From positions 1,674,001 to 1,738,000 of the forward strand of contig NZ_MVDG02000001.1 of assembly GCF_002008315.2 (NCBI RefSeq): a DNA stretch of 64,000 nucleotides. The letters run 5' to 3'. Of this stretch, positions 57,466 through 64,000 are shown piece by piece; within the stretch, counting starts at the first letter, position 1, and each line of letters begins with the position of its first letter. Position numbers and translations under genes: made by a program. The notes under the pieces were generated by a model that was given only the letters and a program-made list of their open reading frames with translations, was not told where the DNA came from and did not search any database. The stretch is from Arthrobacter sp. KBS0703 (lineage in GTDB: Bacteria > Actinomycetota > Actinomycetes > Actinomycetales > Micrococcaceae).

Positions 57466-58884
57466 GCGGGCCGGCTCTCGGCGGCGGGCTGGAGCCGCCC
57501 GGTAGCCAGGACGAAGACCGCGGCGGCCAGGACCGCAGCGCCGAGCACGCCGCCGGCCAGGTTGAGGCCCAGGTACCCGGCCCAGCTGAGGATCAGACCG
57601 GACACCGCCCCGCCCGGCCGCGCCGGCCGCGCCCATCAGCATGTCCGAGACGCCCTGGACCACCACGCGCTCCTCCTGGTCCACGCTTTCCGCCAGGAGG
57701 GTTGAGCCGGCAATGGTCGCAGCAGACCAGCCCACGCCGAGGAGCACCAGGCCGGCGGCTACGGCCCGGGCCGAACCCTGCCCGTAGCCGGCCACCAGGA
57801 CGGCCGACACGATGGTGCCGAGACCCAGGGCGATGGTCTGCACCCTGCCCACCTTGTCCGTAAGCCAGCCAAGTGCCGGCGAGAGCGCAAACATTCCCGC
57901 AATGTGCAGCGAGATCGTGAAGCCGATGATGACGAGGGCATCGTTTCCCGCTGTGTGGCTGCCGTGGACGCCGCCGGGGCCCGCGACGAGTGCCTGCAGG
58001 TGGAGCGGCGTCATGGACATCACCCCCACCATCACCGCGTGGGCCCCGACGACGGCGGCCAGGGCCAGGATCGCGGCGGGCGCTTGCCGGACGGCGCGCA
58101 GGCCCCTGCTGAGTGAACTCCCGAGTGACCCGCCGGGCGGCGGAGGCCCTGCCAGCGGACCTGCTGCGGCGCCCGCGCCCGGCGCGCCGTATGCGGCGCT
58201 TCCGGCCGCCGCTGCCGGTGCCGCTGTCTGTCCCTGGGCCGCAAGCCGGCGGGCGAAGAGGAGCGGATCAGGGCGGAGCCCGACGATCAGCAGCGCCGTG
58301 GCCAGCAGCAGTCCCGCCGCCGAGATCACGAACGGCCCGGCAATGGGCGGGAGGCCTAGGGCCTGGCCCACCACGGCGCCGGGCTGGATCAGGTTGGGCC
58401 CGGCGACTGCGCCGATGGTGATGGCCCACACGACGGCGGACAGCGAACGGCCGCGGTGTGCGGGGTCGGCGAGGTCGACGGCGGCGAACCGGGCCTGCAG
58501 GTTGGCGGCCGTGCCTACGCCGATGCCTGCCGCGCCGACAGCCAGGAAAGCGAAGATCCCCGAAACCACGGACACCACGATCAGCACGGCGCCGGCGAGG
58601 GCTGCCGCGAGGCCCGTGGCCAGGCCCACGCGTCGGCCGCGGCGTTCGGCAAGCGCGTGTCTCTTATACACATCTAGCGCCGCCAGGGCGGCGGCGAGGG
58701 TCATCATGGTGGCAACCGAACCGGCCCACGATTCGGAACCGGTCAGATCGACGGCCAGCAGGGACCCGATGGAAACGGTGGCGCCGGTGCCGATTCCGCT
58801 AAGGAGCTGGGCGGATCCCAGGAGCGCCACGGTGCGCCGCTGCACCTGCCGCTGGTCCGGCTCCGCCCGGCTAGTGGTAGCCAT
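57466..58884 (-). CDS. MFS transporter, damaged by adapter and frameshift
   Basis: This major facilitator has 12 expected helices and starts at MATTSRAEPDQRQ (58884). Conserved MFS features include ALAERRGRRVGL after helix 2 and LGWLTDKVGRVQT in the second half. Two faults break it. A half adapter at 58657-58675 replaces a few residues (it reads DVYKRH). A frameshift near 57606-57616 moves the last two helices (SGLILSWAGYLGLNLAGG, AAVLAAAVFVLATG) to another frame. The natural C-terminus is lost at the 57444 chimera. The substrate is unknown. Confidence 0.85.
58657..58675. other. Half Nextera adapter inside the MFS gene
   Basis: Eighteen of the 19 mosaic-end bases are present (first base differs). 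It lies between the family motifs LAAALAAL and ALAERRGRR. Confidence 0.95.
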
Positions 58885-58932
58885 CTTCCGAGCATAGTCC
58901 GCACTGGCCTCGGCAAACACGGGTTAAAACCG

Positions 58933-58966
58933 GACAACCCCGGCCACAAAAGTGACCGGGGTTGTC
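58933..58966 (-). terminator. Intrinsic terminator after terC
   Basis: GACAACCCCGG and its complement form an 11-bp stem with an inner CAC/GTG pair and an AAAA loop. CCGGTTTTAACC follows on the minus strand. Confidence 0.88.
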
Positions 58967-58983
58967 AGTGCACAGCGGGGCTG

Positions 58984-60009
58984 CTAGTCGACGTCGCTGA
59001 GGCTCTTCCTGGCGTCCTCCTCGAGGCGGGCGTCCAGCTTTGCCTTCTGCGCTCCCGAGCTGACCAGGCTGGCGATCACGGCGATGATGATGGTGCCCAC
59101 GATGACCGCGAGGGAGACGTAGGTGGGGATCTCCGGTGCCCACTCGATGTGGTGCCCGCCGTTGATGAACGGCAGCTCGTTGACGTGCATGGCGTGCAGG
59201 ACCAGCTTGACGCCGATGAACGCCAGGATGATGGACAGCGCGTGCTTGAGGTAGACGAGGCGGTTCATCAGCCCGCCGAGCAGGAAGTAGAGCTGGCGGA
59301 GGCCCATCAGCGCAAAGATGTTCGCGGTGAAGACGATGAACGCGCTCTGGGTCAGGCCGAAGATGGCTGGAATGGAGTCCACGGCGAACAGCAGGTCCGT
59401 CATGCCGATAGTGACAAAGACGACCAGCATGGGGGTGAAGACCTTCTTGCCGTCCACCACGGTGCGGAGCTTGCCGCCGTCGAACTTCTCCGACATGGGG
59501 ATGACCTTGCGGAGCTTCGCGATGATCGCGTTCTCCTTGTCCTCCTCTTCCTCGCCCTCGTCCTGGGCCTGCTTCCAGGCCGTCCAGAGCAGGAAGGCGC
59601 CGAAGATGTAGAAGACCCAGCTGAACTGTTCGATCACGATGGCGCCGAGCATGATGAAGATGCCGCGCAGGATCAGCGCGATGATGATGCCCACCATCAG
59701 CACTTCCTGCTGGTACTTACGGGGCACGGAGAAGCGCGCCATGATGATGATGAAGACGAAGAGGTTGTCGATGCTGAGGCTGTATTCCGTCACCCAGCCC
59801 GCTACGAACTGGCCGCCGTACTCGGCGCCGGTAAACATGAACATGGCACCGGCGAACACGAGGGCCAGGGCAACGTAGAAGGCCACCCACAGGCCGGCTT
59901 CCTTCATGGAGGGCTCATGCGGGCGCCGCAGCACCAGAAGCAGGTCTAACAGGAGGATGATGCCGAGGGCGACGAATGCGCCGACCTCAAACCAGACGGG
60001 AAGTTGCAC
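58984..60009 (-). CDS. TerC family integral membrane protein
   Basis: This 341-residue TerC/Alx-type protein has about nine helices. Two acidic signatures are present, EYSLSIDNLFVFI and TDLLFAVDSIPAIFGLTQ. A charged cytoplasmic loop (QDEGEEEEDKENAI) lies between them. TerC proteins are linked to manganese export and metallation of secreted enzymes. The GTG at 60009 is preceded by AAAGG. A yybP-ykoY-like leader just upstream supports Mn control. Confidence 0.92.
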   Translation of the reverse strand: MQLPVWFEVGAFVALGIILLLDLLLVLRRPHEPSMKEAGLWVAFYVALALVFAGAMFMFTGAEYGGQFVAGWVTEYSLSIDNLFVFIIIMARFSVPRKYQQEVLMVGIIIALILRGIFIMLGAIVIEQFSWVFYIFGAFLLWTAWKQAQDEGEEEEDKENAIIAKLRKVIPMSEKFDGGKLRTVVDGKKVFTPMLVVFVTIGMTDLLFAVDSIPAIFGLTQSAFIVFTANIFALMGLRQLYFLLGGLMNRLVYLKHALSIILAFIGVKLVLHAMHVNELPFINGGHHIEWAPEIPTYVSLAVIVGTIIIAVIASLVSSGAQKAKLDARLEEDARKSLSDVD

Positions 60010-60034
60010 AGGGATACCTTTCGCAGGGTACAGA

Positions 60035-60178
60035 AAACCGGTGTAAGTCTCTCCGGCGAACCTGTGCACTTGGTGCTGATGTGGTTGCCCGCTACGCCCG
60101 GCAAGGCATCTGTGCCTTGCGTGTTGACGTTCGTAGCGCTTGGGATACTCCCCTACGTGACCTCAACTTTACCCTAGA
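60035..60178 (-). ncRNA. Probable yybP-ykoY manganese riboswitch upstream of terC
   Basis: The terC leader contains the hallmark GGGGAGUA (minus strand, 60153-60146), then CGUCAACACGC and a GAGACUUACACC 3' element, over about 140 bases before the GTG start. These are features of the yybP-ykoY Mn2+ riboswitch, which commonly precedes terC/alx genes. Boundaries are approximate and the fold has not been computed. Confidence 0.75.
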
Positions 60179-60226
60179 GGCGGCCCTGCCGCGCCCACGC
60201 CGTGCCCGGCCGCGTCACACTCAGGC

Positions 60227-62340
<2,114 letters not shown>

Positions 62341-62346
62341 GTAACT

Positions 62347-62352
62347 AATCTA
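62347..62352 (-). promoter_or_regulatory. -10 box TAGATT, leaderless start of uvrB
   Basis: On the minus strand TAGATT is followed by six bases (AGTTAC) and the ATG of uvrB. Confidence 0.55.
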
Positions 62353-62380
62353 CCGCCGGGCACTGACAGGAATTCCAGAT

Positions 62381-63634
62381 TCAGCTTTGGGCGGCACCGG
62401 ATCCGGCGCCGGCGGCGCTTCCGGATCCGTAAGACGGCGGCTGCCAGCCGCTGCTCCCGGCCCACGCTTCCATTCCCGGGTAGGCGATCTCCGTGAACCA
62501 GGCTTCCTTGCCGGCGGCGTACCCGGCCGTGGTCACGTCCGCCGCATGCAGGGCAGCCAGCCTGCGCTTTTCGGCAAGATAGGCGGCCCGCGCACCCGGG
62601 TCCGCCGTCAGCCAGTCCCTGAAGCACAGGGCGAAGCTCCACCCCGGCGAGCCGGCAACGCGGACGTGGACGTTCACCGGCCGGCCGGGATCGGCGTTTC
62701 CGTGCAGGCGCTTGGACCAGGCGGCAGGATCCGGACGTCCGGGCTGGGGGCTGTCCAGCAGGATTCCCGGCCAGACCGGGAAGCCGGCCCGGGCAAGAAG
62801 CGGACCGATCCTGTCCGCGGCGTCCAGGTCCCGGACCGCAAGCTGCAGGTCAATGACATTCTTGGCGTCCAGGCCCGGCACCGCCGTCGACCCGACATGG
62901 TCAACGGCCAGGACGTCGTCGGGGGCGGCCCGCTTGAGCCGGGCGGACAGCAGGTCTGCCTGGCGGCGCCACCCGGGATCGTGCTCCGCCAGGACCGGCC
63001 CGCCGGACCGCTCGGCAACGCGGGCCTCCTCGATGTTCAGCGCAAACGGCCGGAGCCGCTCCTCCCAAAGCCGGTCCACAGCGTTTCGCAGTTCCTCCGG
63101 TGTCCCCGAGTTGTCCAGCACGACGTCGGCCGCGGCGAGCCGGACGTCCCGCGGAGCCTGTGCCGCCATCCGGGAGCGGGCCTCGTCTTCGGTCATCCCC
63201 CGGCGTTCAATCATCCGCTGCACGCGCGTCCCGTCAGGCGCGTCCACCACCACCACGAGGTGGAAGCTGCTTTCCTGTCCGGTTTCGACGAGGAGGGGGA
63301 TGTCCTGAACCACGACGGCGTCTTCCGGCGCGCCCGCGATCACCGCGGCGGCCTGCTCCCGGACCAGGGGGTGGACGATGCCGTTCAGTTCCTCCCGCGC
63401 TGCCGGATCCCGGAACACCACGGCGCCGAGCCGCGGCCGGTCGAGCCGGCCGCCGGCGTCCAGGATTTCCGGCCCGAAGGCACGGACGACGGCCGCAAGG
63501 CCCGGGGTGCCCGGTTCCACCACGTCCCGGGCGATCGCGTCGGCGTCGACCAGCACGGCCCCCAGTTCCCTGAGGCGAGCGGCCACCATGGACTTCCCTG
63601 AGGCGATGCCGCCCGTCAACCCGATCTTCAGCAC
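62381..63634 (-). CDS. coaE: Dephospho-CoA kinase fused to GrpB domain
   Basis: This 417-residue fusion has CoaE in residues 1-200 (P-loop GLTGGIASGKS, DADAIARDVVEPG, QDIPLLVETG), which phosphorylates dephospho-CoA in the last step of CoA synthesis. Residues 215-385 form a GrpB/UPF0157 nucleotidyltransferase-like domain (VDHVGSTAVPGLDAKNVIDL). Such fusions are known in actinobacteria, including mycobacteria, where the C-terminal part aids folding. The tail is low-complexity Gly/Ser/Ala. The GTG start has TAGTCT 6 bases upstream. uvrB follows on the same strand's upstream promoter 40 bp away. Confidence 0.92.
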   Translation of the reverse strand: MLKIGLTGGIASGKSMVAARLRELGAVLVDADAIARDVVEPGTPGLAAVVRAFGPEILDAGGRLDRPRLGAVVFRDPAAREELNGIVHPLVREQAAAVIAGAPEDAVVVQDIPLLVETGQESSFHLVVVVDAPDGTRVQRMIERRGMTEDEARSRMAAQAPRDVRLAAADVVLDNSGTPEELRNAVDRLWEERLRPFALNIEEARVAERSGGPVLAEHDPGWRRQADLLSARLKRAAPDDVLAVDHVGSTAVPGLDAKNVIDLQLAVRDLDAADRIGPLLARAGFPVWPGILLDSPQPGRPDPAAWSKRLHGNADPGRPVNVHVRVAGSPGWSFALCFRDWLTADPGARAAYLAEKRRLAALHAADVTTAGYAAGKEAWFTEIAYPGMEAWAGSSGWQPPSYGSGSAAGAGSGAAQS

Positions 63635-63640
63635 TCCCCA

Positions 63641-63650
63641 AGACTAAACT
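63641..63650. promoter_or_regulatory. Overlapping divergent -10 boxes, coaE / yigZ
   Basis: On the minus strand TAGTCT (63646-63641) lies 6 bases before the coaE GTG. On the plus strand TAAACT (63645-63650) lies 6 bases before the GTG at 63657. The two leaderless-type boxes overlap by two bases. Confidence 0.5.
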
Positions 63651-63656
63651 GAACCG

Positions 63657-64000
63657 GTGGCAGACGCGTCAGATCCCCCGGAGAGCAGGACGGCGGCCTA
63701 CACCTCCCTGGCCGCGGGGCCCGATTTCCGCCATGAGATAGACATCAAGCGGTCCAGGTTCATCACGGTGCTGCGCCGCGCGGACAACGAGGACGACGCG
63801 CGGGCCTTGGCGGCAGGGCTGCGGAGGGAATTCCACGACGCCCGGCACCACTGCTCCGCGTTCGTCCTGGGCCCGGACCGGGACGTGCAGCGTTCCAGCG
63901 ACGACGGCGAACCGTCCGGAACGGCGGGGATCCCCATGCTGGAAGCCCTGCTCCGGCGCGAAACCGCGTCGCCCGGGGTGACGGACCTCAGTGACGTGAG
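63657..64000 (+). CDS. YigZ/IMPACT family protein (UPF0029), 5' part
   Basis: This open frame runs from GTG 63657 to the window end with 114 residues visible. Family motifs are IKRSRFITVLRRA, HHCSAFVLGP and QRSSDDGEPSGTAGIPML. YigZ/IMPACT proteins are linked to translation and proline-related stress, with no fixed enzyme role. The start has a TAAACT box 6 bases upstream and no ribosome site. The C-terminal part is beyond the window. Confidence 0.88.
   Translation, partial: MADASDPPESRTAAYTSLAAGPDFRHEIDIKRSRFITVLRRADNEDDARALAAGLRREFHDARHHCSAFVLGPDRDVQRSSDDGEPSGTAGIPMLEALLRRETASPGVTDLSDV

Overview
The window is a 64 kb piece of a high-GC actinobacterial chromosome. It most resembles the Micrococcaceae (Arthrobacter/Pseudarthrobacter type). 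The basis is GC-rich codon use, many GTG starts, actinobacterial marker genes (whiA, rbpA, opcA, a SufR-led suf operon, a DUF3099 membrane protein, a DUF3516 helicase) and the gene order tkt-tal-pgi-zwf-opcA-pgl / secG-tpiA-pgk-gap / whiA-yvcK-rapZ-uvrC. Genus level is inference from gene order and protein character, because no search was run. No rRNA, tRNA, CRISPR array, prophage or natural transposon was seen. || Layout. 1-3.6 kb: end of an SDR gene, a MocR-type regulator (frameshifted here) divergent from an EamA exporter, and a PaiB-like flavoprotein. 3.5-6.5 kb: fabG, DUF3099, a small Cys-rich protein, SURF1 and a YbaK-domain protein. 6.7-10.7 kb: an ABC-F ATPase and a bioY-bioM-bioN biotin importer (bioY frameshifted here). 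10.7-15.1 kb: secreted HNH lipoprotein, an odd thiolase with an acyl-CoA synthetase, and a zinc metallopeptidase. 15.1-20.3 kb: suf operon (sufR-sufB-sufD-Rieske-sufC-sufT) for Fe-S assembly. 20.4-24.4 kb: ABC exporter, ctaA and ctaB (heme A synthesis, which fits functionally with SURF1). 24.9-33.0 kb: pentose phosphate operon. 33.1-38.0 kb, minus strand: rbpA, secG, lower-glycolysis genes tpiA-pgk-gap, and sodA. 38.2-43.2 kb: whiA-yvcK-rapZ-uvrC. 43.3-47.7 kb: plsC, a HAD phosphatase and uvrA, which has a LexA-like box. 47.8-51.8 kb: a GntR regulator with a heterodimeric ABC exporter. 52-57.4 kb: methyltransferase, DUF3516 helicase, GNAT and a proline iminopeptidase-like hydrolase. 57.5-64 kb: MFS transporter, TerC behind a probable manganese riboswitch, uvrB, a coaE-grpB fusion, and the start of a YigZ/IMPACT gene. 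|| The most striking signal is technical. Seven full or half copies of the Nextera/Tn5 mosaic-end adapter lie at 33008, 33375, 51904, 51971, 57406, 58657 and 60361. Most are in the 38-bp palindromic form of a Nextera mate-pair junction. At two of them the sequence after the adapter is a 22- or 26-bp copy of DNA lying 3.8-4.0 kb upstream, which is the geometry of a circularised mate-pair fragment. These joins break pgl, rbpA, the MFS gene and uvrB. The sequence around them, and the three single-base-type frameshifts (mocR, bioY, MFS), should not be read as biology without resequencing. || On the biological side, nine genes, including uvrA, uvrB and uvrC, carry a TANNNT box 6-7 bases before the start codon. 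That is the signature of leaderless mRNAs. MocR-type direct repeats, a manganese riboswitch and a LexA-like box are the clearest regulatory sites.
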